DNA of 64,000 nucleotides from Prillingera fragicola (Eukaryota > Basidiomycota > Tremellomycetes > Trichosporonales > Trichosporonaceae): contig BEDY01000003.1 in NCBI GenBank assembly GCA_002335605.1, positions 1,178,001 to 1,242,000 of the forward strand, read 5' to 3'. How positions within the stretch are numbered: the first letter of the stretch is position 1; each line of letters opens with the position of its first letter. The position numbers and the translations under genes are program-made. A model generated the notes under the pieces. It ran no database searches. It was given only the letters and a program-made list of their open reading frames with translations, and was not told where the DNA came from. Shown in pieces: positions 12,802 to 23,600 of the stretch.

Positions 12802-13058
12802 GCGAGGGACAGCGCTGGCGTGAACTCAAACCTGTACCGTAGTCTTCAGCAAGTAAGTTAGCTGTATATATGCCCTCATGTATAGAATCGTGAAGCGTCA
12901 TTCTGAGCAGGAGGATAATTCGCACCCAGCGAACGGCAGGGAGCCCCACCTGTGTACCCTCTGACGCCAGCAGGGTCGCGCGTGAGCTCTCGACTTCCTC
13001 GCACCCTCGCACCGCTCCGTCAGGACAAAACCCGACTCGCGTCAGCACTGTTCGTGTC

Positions 13059-13181
13059 GGGCGTGTAGCTCAGTTGGTAGAGCGTTTCATTTGCATTCCC
13101 TTCCCTTCCCATCCTTTCCAGGACGTGAGAGAGAACTTGCAAGGTTTGAAAAGGTCTTTGGTTCGATTCCTAACTCGTCCA
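13059..13181 (+). tRNA. tRNA-Ala (anticodon UGC) with a 50-nt intron
   Basis: The mature parts are 13059-13095 and 13146-13181. The D arm is canonical (TAGCTCAGTTGGTAGAGC). The anticodon stem TTTCA (13085-13089) pairs perfectly with TGAAA (13147-13151), and the anticodon TGC is at 13092-13094. The T loop TTCGATT is at 13162-13168 and the discriminator A at 13181. The acceptor stem GGGCGTG/CTCGTCC contains the G3:U70 wobble that specifies alanine. The intron 13096..13145 starts right after position 37 and carries TGCAA (13138-13142), able to pair with the anticodon loop as expected for a tRNA intron. Two U-U mismatches stand out, at 6:67 in the acceptor stem and 51:63 in the T stem, so reduced stability or a decaying copy is possible. 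Confidence 0.85.
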
Positions 13182-13190
13182 CGCTAATTC

Positions 13191-13194
13191 TTTT
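13191..13194 (+). terminator. RNA polymerase III terminator of the tRNA-Ala gene
   Basis: A TTTT run begins 10 nt after the tRNA discriminator base, a normal position for a Pol III stop signal. It is the minimal length, so the assignment is moderate. Confidence 0.5.
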
Positions 13195-13331
13195 ATACCC
13201 CAGTCCCTCTGCTGTGCGTAGTCTTCCTTTTTGAGCGTCGCTCCGGCCTTGTAATGGATGAAGAACAAGTTCACAAGAGCACGATGAACAGGACGGCATC
13301 TGATGGAGATGATTGACCTCCACCTTGAAAT

Positions 13332-13337
13332 CACGTG
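13332..13337. promoter_or_regulatory. CACGTG E-box in the UTP12 promoter
   Basis: The palindrome CACGTG, in the context TCACGTGA, lies about 100 bp before the UTP12 ATG. It is the classical site for bHLH factors of the Cbf1/Pho4 type in fungi. Whether it is bound is unknown. The same core also occurs at 24914-24919 and 43321-43326 in intergenic DNA. Confidence 0.35.
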
Positions 13338-13438
13338 ACATACGGCCGACGGAAGCTATTTTTCCGTAGCATTTCATTTTGGACTCTGTCCTTCATGAGC
13401 GAGCAGCAACGGCAACGAGCTTCATACACATATCCACC

Positions 13439-16400
13439 ATGGTTCGCTCATACATGCGCCACGGGCCAACACAGGTGCGTAACTCTGTTGCGAGAGGGAG
13501 AGATATGCTGACTCGACGATCAGGCCTTTGGTGTCGTCTGCTCGCCAACAGCAAACAGCGCCTACGATGGACGTCTCGCGTACGTTGCCGGATGGGAGGA
13601 CGTGCTCGTGTGGGACGTCAAGCGCGGCGAGATGGTGCGTTTCTCTCAGTGCAATGTGTGAAGGGTACTGACTTCTAGGTCGCCATGTGGCACGCTACGG
13701 GCGTGACCTCGCCCATCACCGCGTTGGCGCCTGCGCCCGCGCCAGAATCGTCGGGATGGACTGACCCGGGTACGACCGCCGCTGCCTACTCTGACGGATC
13801 GATTCGTCTGTGGGAGTGGGACCCATCGACGCCTGCTGAGGAGGCTGTGGAGATTGTGGCTTTCAACGGACATAAGAAGGGGATCACCACGCTGGCATGG
13901 GACGCCGAGGGCAGTCGGTTGGCTTCTGGCGGATCTGAAGGCGAGGTTGTTGTCTGGGACCGTGTTGCCGAGGTCGGTCTGTTCCGTCTTCGTGGACACC
14001 GTGGACCCGTCACAAGCATTACTTTCGTCCCCCACCCCGAGCTCAGCGTCACCAGTCACCCCGGATTCTTGATTACGACCAGCAAGGACACCTACCTCAA
14101 GCTCTGGGACTTAAGTACGCAACACTGTGTGCAGACTGTTGTCGTTGGCCGCGGCGAGGTTACGTCGGCGAGCGTCAAGGAGGAGGAGGCCGAGTTTACT
14201 GTCGACGAGGACGGAGAGGAGGTCGAGGTCAAGGGCGGCAGGTGGTTGATTCTCACCGGTTCAGGTGACGGAGAGGTCAAGGCATGGGTGATTGAGAAGG
14301 CCGCGCTGGCCGACGGTCTCAAGGAGAACGACAAGGGCGAGGTGAGCGTCCCCCTGCATGCTTTACTGACACTTCAGCTCCCCAAGCTTGTCCAGCCCCT
14401 CGCCACAGTCCCCCTTCCCTCATCCACCCACGCCGTTTCGCAGCTGGCATTCCACCCCACCCTTCCTCTCATCTTCGCACAGACGTCCGACAAGACTACG
14501 GCGGTTCTCCGTTTGAGGTCCGAGGAGGAGGTTGCCGCCAAGAGGCAACGCCGCAAGAAGCGCGACCGTGAGAAGGGCAAGAAGAAGGGATTGACCGAGG
14601 AGGAGGCTGCGTTGAATGAGGCCGAAGAGCCAATTGCCTGGATTGACCGCATTGCGACCTGGTGCGTCGTCAAGGCCAACGCTAAGGTTAAGTCGTTCTC
14701 GCTTGCCTCCAGCGACAACAGCAAGACTGTTCCTCTGCTTCTCGCGCTGTCCAACAACTCGATTGAGGCTTTCACTGTTCCCGCACCCCAGGGCAAGTCG
14801 AAGCTTGCCGACGGCACTGCCCCGGAGCCCGTCAAGACGCACGCTGTCGAGCTCCCCGGTCACCGCAACGATATTCGTGCCCTTGCTGTGTCCTCCGACG
14901 ACCAGGTGCTTGCGTCAGCAGCCAGCGGCACTCTCAAGGTGTGGAACCTCAAGACGTCGGCATGCCTGCGCACCATGGAGTGTGGTTATGCTCTGTGCTG
15001 CACTTTCCTGCCCGGAGACCGCCACGTTGTGGTTGGTACGAAGGCGGGAGAGCTGCTCCTGTACGACGTTGCCGCTTCGGCGTTGCTCGCACGGTACGAG
15101 GCCCACCAGGGACCCGTGTGGAGCGTCAACGTGCGTCCCGATGGTCGCGGTTTGGTTTCTGGAAGTGCAGACAAGGCGGTCAAGTTCTGGGACTTTGAGA
15201 TGCGCGAGGAGGGTGAGGGCGAGCGTGTGGTCAGCCGATTGGGTGTCGAGACTATTTACAAGAACAAGCAGCTTGCTCTTGTGCACACGCGTACCCTCAA
15301 GATGACCGACGACGTACTGTGCGTCAAGTACTCGCCCGATGGACGATTCCTTGCCGTCGCACTGCTTGACGCGACCGTCAAGATTTTCTTCCAAGACACG
15401 CTCAAGTTCTTCCTCTCGCTTTACGGCCACAAGCTGCCAGTCCTCTCTCTCGACATTTCGAGCGACTCAAAGCTCATCGCCACCTGCTCGGCGGACAAGA
15501 ACGTCAAGATCTGGGGCATGGACTTTGGTGACTGCCACCGTTCGCTGTTTGCGCACGACGACAGTGTCATGCAGGTTCAGTTTGAGAAGAACAGCCATTA
15601 CTTCTGGACTGTCGGCAAAGACCGTCTCCTCAAGTACTGGGATGGCGACAAGTTTGAGCTCATCCAGAAGCTTGAGGGCCACCACGCCGAGATCTGGGCC
15701 TTGGCAGTCTCCAACCAGGGCAACTTTGCCATTACCGGTTCGCACGACAAGAGCATTCGTGTGTGGGAGAAGACGGACGAGCCTCTGTTCTTGGAAGAGG
15801 AGCGTGAGCGCGAGCTTGAGGCAGCCAACGACGCTGCCCTCGCCGACCAGATGAACCGCACCAACATCAACCCCGACGCCGAGGACGACGAGGACGGTGC
15901 CGACGCTGGTGAGGCCGAGGCAGTCCAGAAGCAGACTGCCGAGACTCTCATGGCCGGTGAACGCATCATGGAGGCCATTGAGCTTGCCGACGCGGACCGC
16001 GCATTGTTTGCCGAGTATGAAGCTGAGAAGAAGCGCCTCGGTGACGCCGGCGAGAGCCTGCCCGTTCCCACCCGCAACGCCGAGCTGGTCGCGCGCGGCA
16101 TGGAACCCGACGAGCACGTCTACCACACCCTTGCTCGCATCCCGGCCGCCAACATGGAGGACGCCCTCCTTGTGCTCCCCTTCCGCATGGTCGTCAGCCT
16201 GCTCGAGTACCTGGACGAGTGGGCGGTCAAGGACCGCAACATTATTCTCACCGCGCGTTTGCTGCACTTCCTGCTGCGCACCCACCACGCCCAGCTCGTT
16301 GCCAACCGCGTGATGCGCGCGCGTTTGGTATCGCTCCGTACCCACGTTCGCTCTGGATTGCAACGCCACCGTGCGCGCATGGGTTACAACCTTGCCGCGC

Positions 16401-16534
16401 TGCGTTTCCTGAAGGGCAGGTGGGAGGGCGAGCGTACTGCTGGATTGCTCGAGGAGGAGGACATGGACGAGGAGGCCGTCAGGAGGCGGTTGGAGGAGGG
16501 ACGCGCAAAGAGGAAGCGCATCGCTGTCAACTAG
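13439..16534 (+). CDS. UTP12: Utp12/Dip2 (WDR3), UTP-B subunit of the SSU processome
   Basis: Exons 13439..13474, 13524..13634, 13679..14341 and 14378..16534 give 988 residues. The N-terminus MVRSYMRHGPTQAFGVVCS resembles yeast Utp12. WD40 blades run to about residue 690 (NGHKKGITTLAWD, ECGYALCCTFLPGDRHVV, LYGHKLPVLSLDISSDSKLI, FGDCHRSLFAHDDSVM). The acidic linker after LFLEEERERELE precedes the C-terminal Utp12 helical domain (ALLVLPFRMVVSLLEYLDEW). In yeast this protein is part of UTP-B and acts on nascent pre-18S rRNA in the nucleolus. The last intron (14342..14377) is 36 nt, a multiple of three and free of stops. I spliced it because it has a GTGAGC donor and a CTGAC branch site; retention would add 12 residues. 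The opposite strand has long open frames here, which I treat as codon-bias shadows. Confidence 0.95.
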
Positions 16535-16678
16535 TGGCAGTTGTGAGCGAGGTGAGGAGGGGCATAGATCATTATCAGACTTGGCATCGCATGAACTCTT
16601 TTATTCATCCCATTTGCACATTCATCAGTCATGAATAACACCAAGCCGTCTATATGGCCTACAACAAAAGCGTGACCG

Positions 16679-18345
16679 TTAGAGGAGCAGGTCGTCAAAG
16701 CCCGAGTTGGCGCTAGCAGCGGGCTTGGGCGCGGCCGCTGAGCTGGTGGCCGTAGGCTTGGGTGCGGCACCCCAGAGCGACGCATTTGCGGTCTCCTTTT
16801 GCATCTCCGCGATAGTCTTCTTGCCACCGGCACCAGAGCCAGTAGGCTTGGCGGGCGCCGAGCCGAGCGACGTCGTCCAGAGGTCATCGAAAGTCGATGT
16901 GGCAGCCTTGGGCTTGACGGGGGATGCGGCGGCGCCGGTCTGCTGGGGCTGGGGAGGCGACATGGGCACCTGGGCGGGACGCGCAGCCATGGGTTGGCCG
17001 TAGTTGGGCACTGCGGCCTGAGGGGAGAGCGTGGGGGCAGGAGCGGCACGAGCGGGGGCGGAGGTGGGGACAGATGGGGTGGACGACTCGAGGAGCGCAA
17101 AGAGGTTGGCGTTCGCGCCGCCGGCGGGGCGGGTGGCAGTTGGTGCCGGCGCGGCAGCAGGAGCTGCAGGAGCAGGAGCAGCGCTCTGGAAGTCATCAAA
17201 GTCGTCGTCTCCGAAAGCGTCAAGAGCGGCAGCAGGAGCAGCAGGAGCAGCAGGAGCAGCAGCGGGAGCGGACACGGGCTCGTCGTCAAAGTCGAACAGG
17301 TTGACCTCGGGCTGCTTCGCCTTGGGGGGAGAAGCTGGGGTGGCCTTCGGAGGCGCAGCGGGAGCACGGGATGCGCGTGAGCTCGCGGCTGGTCGCCTGG
17401 GTGCCTCCTCAAAGTCGTCGGCACCCTCGTACTCGTCGTACTCGGTGCGAGCAGGATTGGGGTCACGGAAGTTGGACGCCGAGGCCGAGCCAGAGCCACG
17501 GCTGCTTGAGCGGAATTCGTCGTCACCACCATAGCCACCTCGGCTTCCACCGCCACCACCACCGCCACCCATCGAGTCACTGCCAAAGCCGCCGTACCGG
17601 CTTCCACTGGCGGTGTTAAACATGCCGCCCTCGTGGCCCTGGTACTTGTTGCGGTTAGAGCGGGCCTTGCGGCGCTCCTGGCGAATCTTGTCAACGTCGG
17701 ACAGGAGCGAGGCAATCTCGTTGGCACGGTTGCGGACGTTGATACCCTGGTCCTTGCCCTTCTCGTCGGTGTAGTGGAAGTTGCGCAACATCTTGATAGT
17801 CGAGATGTGGGCGCGAGCATCGTCAACGACACGCTCAGAGCCGTGCTTGATCAAGTACTCAAGTAGAGTGAGGGCCTTGTAAATCTGGCGCCACTCTCTA
17901 GCCTCCTTCCTGCAATGGTTAGCTCAAGTTCATCACTTCGCACACTTTACGCACTCCATGAAACGAGAGTAGATGGTCGGCATGATCTCATTGAAGTGCT
18001 GGCTGTGAGGATCAGCATGACGTCCAAGCCCGCTATTTCTGTGCTTACAAGTTGTGCGTGCCCTGTGCAATCTCCTGCATGAGCGTCGAAGACGCACCCC
18101 TGCTCTGTTAGCTCCTTGTACAACCAGCTCGCGTCGCATCGACTTACCAGGCGTCCTCGTTGGTTGCCTCGCGAACCTTGGCCTCCATCTCGGGGATGTT
18201 GAGGACCATGTTCTTGGCCTGGTTGTAGTACGACTTGACGTCGTACATGGTGATCTGAGACGCCTGCTTGGCGAGCCCTGTTGGTGTGTTAGGTCGGTTC
18301 AGACTGCGAGGGAGAGGCTAGACACGTACCCTCCACAAAGTCCAT
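16679..18345 (-). CDS. ENT3: Ent3-like epsin N-terminal homology (ENTH) adaptor
   Basis: Minus-strand exons are 18330..18345, 18148..18277, 18049..18099, 17955..18002 and 16679..17909, giving 491 residues. The ENTH domain covers about residues 5-150: MEAKVREATNEDAWGASSTL, HFNEIMPTIYSRFMEKEAREW, ALTLLEYLIKHGSERVVDD and KGKDQGINVRNR. These match Ent3/epsinR more closely than the plasma-membrane epsins. No ubiquitin-interacting motif is visible. The tail is Ala/Pro-rich, with acidic Phe motifs (DDFDDFQ, LFDFDD) of the type that bind gamma-ear domains of clathrin adaptors, and it ends GFDDLLL. By family knowledge it binds phosphoinositides and helps form clathrin coats at the trans-Golgi/endosome. 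The long Gly and Ala runs are low complexity. Confidence 0.9.
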
Positions 18346-18732
18346 GATGGGTAGTTGGCGTTGAGCCGGGGTGTTCGAGTTGTATGAGAAGGGAAGATGT
18401 GAGGGAGATGCAGCCGCTGCGTGGGCTTTTAACACGAGAACAGAGAAGAGCGGCTTGTTTGCGGAAAGGAGAGGTGTACCAGAGAGAAGCTTGCGGGAGA
18501 GACAAGTGAGCGAGGTGAGCGACGCGGTGCAGGTGCTGGTGGACCGTCGCGCGCAGTGACGATGCAGGCCAAGCCATCCGCCAGCCAGGCCAGGCCCACA
18601 GCCGGGAAAGGCTCCGAGGTGCCACACTGCGAATTCTCCGCCAATTCCGTCCACCGTAGCAGCGCTCCTCCACCGGTCAAGTTGATGCACAATGACGTTC
18701 AGCACCTTGTCCATTGCTACTTTGTATCAACC
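18346..18732. other. Divergent promoter shared by the ENTH gene and TFG2
   Basis: These 387 bp separate two start codons on opposite strands, so both promoters must lie here. No clear TATA box is visible on either strand. The frame of TFG2 is open upstream of its ATG, but conservation of the encoded protein begins only after 18733. Confidence 0.5.
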
Positions 18733-19850
18733 ATGGCGTCGAGCTCGCAAGACCTCAAGCCAATCATCTCGGCCGACGGGCACGATGTATTCAACGTCCG
18801 CGTCGAGGAGGAAGAGCTAGAGGTCGCAGGCTCTGTCGAACAGGCAAAAGTCTGGGCCATCAAGGTGTGCTAGCGCAATAAGCAAGTGGCAACTAGACAC
18901 GCTGACACTGCCTCTCCAGATCCCGCGCTTCCTTCTTGAACGCTGGGAGAGGGTTAAGCAGGGAGGAGTGCACATGGGCACGCTGTGTGTGGACAACTCG
19001 TCAGTCGCAGCAGTCACTATTACTGACCAAAGCTAACGGCGACAGCACTGAGCCACCGCGCATCACCCTCAAGCTCCCGCAAGAGGAGGCGGACGAGAAG
19101 CCTGCGGCTGACGCCCCCCGTCCGCCCAAGCGCACCAAGCTCGACGTCGGTGGCATTCCAGACGAGTACGAGGTCGTCATGACGGGAGACCATGTCCGAA
19201 ACACCTATGTGTTTACTGAAAAGGAGAGGACATGGGTCAGCCAGCCTGGCGGCGAGAGCAGCGCCGCCAAGCGCAAGCGCGAAAAGGCACATCCGCGTCT
19301 TCTCGGTGCGCTCAACCACGAGGGAAGCGTCCGCCCAATCCAGTCGGCAAAGTACCTCAAGGTGCTCGAGCAGCGCCGACTCGAGAGCGAAAACTCGAAG
19401 CGACCGATCGTGCAGCTGGACGATACGAAAATGTCTCAGGCAAAGCTCAACCAGCTCGCATCAGGTTTTGCCAACGCATCCAGTACGCTCGGCAAGGGTA
19501 TGGTTGCCGGTGGCTCGCGGGTGGCTCCGGGAGAGCGGTTTGCGCGTCTGGAGCGCAACGAGCTTACGGACCGACTCTTTGCATTGTTCTCAGAGAAGCC
19601 CTACTGGTCCATCACTGCGCTCAAGGCGACGCTGCAGCAGCCCGACGCGTGGCTGCGTGAAGTCCTCAAGGACGTTGCGGTGCTGATACGCGAGGGACAG
19701 TATGCCAACATGTGGGAGCTGAGGGAGAACTGGAAGGAGGCCGGGGACGTCAAGCCTGCGGCCAAGGATGAGGACGGCGACGAGGATGACGACGACGACG
19801 ACGAAGACGATGAAGAGGACTTTGAGCTCGTCGACGTGTCCGGCGCATAG
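18733..19850 (+). CDS. TFG2: TFIIF small subunit (Tfg2 / RAP30)
   Basis: Exons 18733..18864, 18920..18999 and 19046..19850 give 338 residues. The N-terminal part carries the dimerisation-module features of the family (QAKVWAIKIPRFLLERWERV, MGTLCVDNSTEPPRITLKLP). The C-terminal winged helix lies at about 240-297 (RLERNELTDRLFALFSEKPY, WSITALKATLQQPDAWLREV). An Asp/Glu-rich tail of about 25 residues ends the protein, encoded by a GAC/GAT-rich stretch. With Tfg1 it binds RNA polymerase II and helps recruit it to promoters. Both introns fall inside the conserved N-terminal domain and restore the frame exactly. The length is normal for the family. Confidence 0.95.
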
Positions 19851-20575
19851 GTGTGCACAGCCGGTCTCGCCCGCAGGCGGGCCGTCCCCCCTTTCTCGAG
19901 TAGTTTTTGCATGAGTCATTATGTATCCAGTACTGTACCCGTCGAGGCTCCTAGCGACCTGCGCAGGCCTGGCCGTGTGTAAGCCCGCATTGCAGGACGG
20001 CCGTGGAAAGCTCCGCCGGCTTGAGTAGCGAGGCGAATGTCGCCGCACCCTCAACCTCGGCAGGGCCCTCGGCGACATGTCTGCTCAAAGCATCTGCACA
20101 CAGACCAAAGTCTCCTATCAAGTCAGGTTGTTTCGGATCGGTCAATAGTAGTTTGAGACATGGTACCTGTCCGGCTACTCAGCGATTAGATGGTCAAATA
20201 TTGCTACAATGTTCGTCCCTACAGCATGACGGTCACGATAAACGCGGCTCCGTACTGGAATCTGAGTTCAAGGACATGTACATCTCAGGCAGTTTTGTTG
20301 ATGAATTTGCTGCATTGTCGCTTGCAGGAATGCTTTGGCTGTGGGTTGACATGGGTCGTGCGTTGGCAAGGTGCCCAATTCCAGCCATCCTGCTGCCCAC
20401 AGACAAAGAGTGACTCTGGACGGGACCTGGTGTCACGCAGCACAGACAGCGTAAACAACGGCGTTGACATTGGCATCTATGGGGGAGATTCTATACTACA
20501 TATACGTTGAGGGACTTGCGAGGGTATGATACATTGTCCGTCATGCGTGGTCCTGTCTTCGCCTTTCATCGCGGC
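19851..20575. other. Intergenic between two convergent genes
   Basis: This is the 3' flank of TFG2 (plus) and of the SUR7-family gene (minus). I see no gene, tRNA or repeat in the 725 bp; the short open frames overlap on both strands and show no protein-like features. Confidence 0.5.
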
Positions 20576-21364
20576 TTAGCGGCGGAAGCGGCCGAGGAGG
20601 CCAGTCTTCTGCTCGGGGAACTGCTGGCCGGGATACTGGAACGCGGGCTCGTCATAGTTGGGCTGCTGGTTCCGGCTCTTGAGAGGGACGCCGCGCGAGG
20701 TGGCCTCGTAGCGGTGCTTGTCGCTTCCGCGGCAAATGCTGAAAATGTTTGCAAAGAATGCGAAGAGCAGGCAAACGGCCGAGGCGAGGACGAGCCAGAT
20801 GGCGACGCCATAGTCGGCGCTCGCGTCCGTGTCGTTGTTGACCTTGCGCTTTACCTGCGAGAAGAGGGCAAAGTCTACGGCGACGCAGACGACGGACACG
20901 AGGAAGGCCAAGAGGGTAAAGCACGAGGCAAACATGTAGCCAAAGCGGTGGCTGCAGGCCGAGATCACGAGGGCGAGGAACGACAGGCCAGCGGCGACGG
21001 GGTGCAGGACAAACACTTTGGTAATGTTGGCCATCCAGCCCCAGTTCTGGCCGACGTTGCTCGAGGTTACGCGGTTGACGCGGTCCGCGATAGCGTAGCC
21101 AATCTGCCTGGAAGAGCACAGGTATCCGCTGCTCATGTTGCTGCCATTGCCTACGCACGCGCCAAAGACGCCAAAGCGGACGCCCTCGCCGGTGCCACGC
21201 ACGATGCGGAAGAGGTAGATGGGTTTTGTGATGGGAGAGGAGACTGCAAAAATGTTAGCACGAGTGGGTTGCCACCGGCCACCGGGAGACTCACTTGTGG
21301 CGACGATGAGAAGAATGGTCGCTGCGACGAGGAGAAAGCTGCCGCAGTGGTTGACGAAGGGCAT
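20576..21364 (-). CDS. SUR7/PalI-family four-helix membrane protein
   Basis: Minus-strand exons 21295..21364 and 20576..21243 give 245 residues. The 51-nt intron is a multiple of three and has no in-frame stop, so it could be mistaken for coding sequence, but it has a perfect GTGAGT donor, a CTAAC branch site and TTTTTGCAG. Four hydrophobic segments are visible: the N-terminal GSFLLVAATILLIVATI, one around HPVAAGLSFLALVIS, one around FTLLAFLVSVVCVAVDFALF, and one around IWLVLASAVCLLFAFFANIF. The extracellular loop after the first helix has the family-like RFGVFGACV plus paired cysteines. The C-terminal tail is cytosolic and Gln/Pro-rich. SUR7 relatives organise eisosomes; PalI/Rim9 relatives act in pH sensing. 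I cannot choose between these from sequence alone. Confidence 0.8.
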   Translation of the reverse strand: MPFVNHCGSFLLVAATILLIVATSESPGGRWQPTRANIFAVSSPITKPIYLFRIVRGTGEGVRFGVFGACVGNGSNMSSGYLCSSRQIGYAIADRVNRVTSSNVGQNWGWMANITKVFVLHPVAAGLSFLALVISACSHRFGYMFASCFTLLAFLVSVVCVAVDFALFSQVKRKVNNDTDASADYGVAIWLVLASAVCLLFAFFANIFSICRGSDKHRYEATSRGVPLKSRNQQPNYDEPAFQYPGQQFPEQKTGLLGRFRR

Positions 21365-22037
21365 GGTGGAGTAGTTGTGTGTGAGTGGTAGGAGCAATCA
21401 AGAGAGAGCAGTGACTGGGCGTTGTTGTCGAGATGCAGGAAGGTGTGAGAAGTGTCGATGGTCGTCGCAAGCTGTTGCCTTGTATACTTTGTGGTATCTG
21501 CCACCCTGAGACGCCAGGGGCTGTGCATCCCACAGCCTCACCACCCTGGCGCATCGTGCCTGAACACACTAGCACCCATACCTCGGAGCAACCACCCTGC
21601 ACCGAAAATCAGGCTCGGAGCTGCTGCGCACAAGCAGAGCCGAAAGTCGGTTGCTCACCGAGATCCTGGCAGCAGTACAGCAGTGTGAGTTGCTGCCAAG
21701 GGATTGGCGTCAAAGATCTTTGGATCTTGCAATCTTTGCATCGCTGGAATGCTTCTGGCCAGCGCACAGCTTGACGTCTGCCAATGCTTGGGTAGGCTGC
21801 GGCGTGGTCTAGGCGTCGATTGTGCTTCGCATTTCGTCATGATCGTCCACGCCTGGCGTCATTGACGGATTGTACAGACATGCATACTCGCACAGCAGTA
21901 CTGTGCACGAGAGATCGAGCAGAGGCAGAGGTCCAGCCATGCCCCACGTCTAGATGTCTTTCGCCACCGCTGCAGTTTCCTTCTGCCTTCATAGATCCAG
22001 CCCATGCACTGCGTTCCCGACAGACATGCACAACAGC
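21365..22037. other. Promoter of the SUR7-family gene and 3' flank of the DUF1996 gene
   Basis: A TATACAA sequence on the minus strand (21480-21486) lies about 120 bp upstream of the SUR7-family ATG, and the transcript leader would be rich in CACAC/TCC (minus strand). Otherwise nothing is recognisable. Confidence 0.4.
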
Positions 22038-23600
22038 CTAATCCCTGACGCGCATCATCCGCCGCCTAGCACCAGGCATGCCCGTGGCAGTTGGTACAGG
22101 CTTGAGGCCCGAATAGTCCGCTGGCGGACTCGTGTACGCGATACCATTCTGCGTCCAGGCCACAGTCGGGGCATTCTCATCCACTTCGTGCACTGTAGCG
22201 ACAGGGCCGGAGGGCATCCTGTCCTGGAAAGTGCTGCTGTCCTTTTGGTTGTACACCTTGTCAATCTTGTTGGGCGCCGTCGCCATGTCCTTGTTGGCCT
22301 GGATGTCCGCGGGCGTCGAGGTGTACCATTTGCCGAGGTTGGGAGCAACCTGGCCACAGCAGTAGGTCTGGTCGTCGTAGGGCTCAAAGTAGGCCTCGTT
22401 GCTGTAGGCTTCGCGCGGGTAGGTCGACTCATTGACGGGTGTGTTGCCAACGTCAATGGCGACGGGAATTGGGTATCGCTCGTTGGTCTGGAACAGCGCA
22501 TTGGGCCCAACCCAGCCCGGGTTGGCAGCGCCGTCGCAGCTCGTGGGCTTGTCGTCGCCCCCATCACGGTCCCACAGGGGGTTGCACCCGGGCAGCCGGT
22601 CGAGGGCCTTGCCGTATCCCACGTCCTCGTCCGGGATCATGCCTGCGAAGCGGCAGTTGCGGCTGTTGATGTGCAGCGCTGACGCCTTGAACACCTCGCA
22701 GTCGTCGGCCTTGCCGTCGCCCGGCAGCTTGTCCTCGTTACACTCGGTCATGGCGGCGGCGAACGCTTTGGGCTCCCAGCCCATGACGAAATCGGCGTGG
22801 TTGGTCGTCCCGAGTAAATCCCCATTGGCGAGCACGAGGCGGTTGATGCGCTTGCCGTTTGCCCACTGCGCCTTCTGCCTTTCCGAGAGCCGGTAGTAGA
22901 CCTCGAGATGATTGTTGGGATACTTGATGGGATGCGAGGATGGGCACTTGTTGCCCTGGAAGGGCGCAAAGGCCACGGCGTTCCCGTGAGATTGGATGGG
23001 AAAGGTGACGTGGGAGCGATGGTCGTCGACGTCGAGGGTCTGGTTTGCCCAACCGCAAGACGGAAAGGTAATCGTCTGCATGAGATTGTTGCAACCTTCG
23101 GGAAAGCTTGTGGCGTTGGGCAGGTGGGTGCGGATGTGGTCGGGGCCTTTGCCGTCGCACATGAAGCCGAGCTGGTTGGCTGCCATGGTTTCTTGATAAA
23201 TGTCGCGGTTCATCGCGTTGCCTGCCACCATGCGGAAGCCCTGGGGGAAGGGCTGCGTCTTGGGGCTACGGATGTGGTAGTACATCCTTCCACCATTTGA
23301 GGCGAGTGCCTCAAATTTGCCGTCATCGTTGATAAAGTAGACATGTGGCGCCCAATAGTTTGATTTGTCGACACCCACAGAGGCAGACGTGCAGTCCGCG
23401 TCCAGAAGCTCGGTAGGCGTGTTGAGCACAGAACGAAAGTTGTTGGCGCCATAGATTTGGTGCACATGGCTGCCGACGACCCCTGAGTTGATGATTGGAT
23501 CCATGCGGGCAGTGACAATGGGATGGATGTTGACAAAGAATGCCGAGGCCGAGCCAAGAGTGGCCACAACGGCCGCGAGTGTGGCGAGTGGCGCCACCAT
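22038..23600 (-). CDS. Secreted DUF1996 protein
   Basis: A single exon encodes 520 residues. The first 20 or so form a signal peptide (MVAPLATLAAVVATLGSASA, cleavage likely before FFVNIHP). The DUF1996 domain follows (about 22-320): IVTARMDPIINSGVVGSHVH, IYGANNFRS, APHVYFIND, then PSCGWANQTLDVDDHRSHV. Numerous Cys residues suggest disulphides, consistent with secretion. The function of DUF1996 is not established. In fungi the domain is found in extracellular proteins, often with WSC modules; I see no WSC module here. No intron is needed, unlike most neighbours. A TATA box lies about 105 bp upstream of the start. Confidence 0.9.
   Translation of the reverse strand: MVAPLATLAAVVATLGSASAFFVNIHPIVTARMDPIINSGVVGSHVHQIYGANNFRSVLNTPTELLDADCTSASVGVDKSNYWAPHVYFINDDGKFEALASNGGRMYYHIRSPKTQPFPQGFRMVAGNAMNRDIYQETMAANQLGFMCDGKGPDHIRTHLPNATSFPEGCNNLMQTITFPSCGWANQTLDVDDHRSHVTFPIQSHGNAVAFAPFQGNKCPSSHPIKYPNNHLEVYYRLSERQKAQWANGKRINRLVLANGDLLGTTNHADFVMGWEPKAFAAAMTECNEDKLPGDGKADDCEVFKASALHINSRNCRFAGMIPDEDVGYGKALDRLPGCNPLWDRDGGDDKPTSCDGAANPGWVGPNALFQTNERYPIPVAIDVGNTPVNESTYPREAYSNEAYFEPYDDQTYCCGQVAPNLGKWYTSTPADIQANKDMATAPNKIDKVYNQKDSSTFQDRMPSGPVATVHEVDENAPTVAWTQNGIAYTSPPADYSGLKPVPTATGMPGARRRMMRVRD

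Noticed and set aside
15467..16369. 300-codon antisense open frame in UTP12
   Set aside because: It overlaps WD40 blades and the Utp12 domain on the coding strand and shows no independent features.
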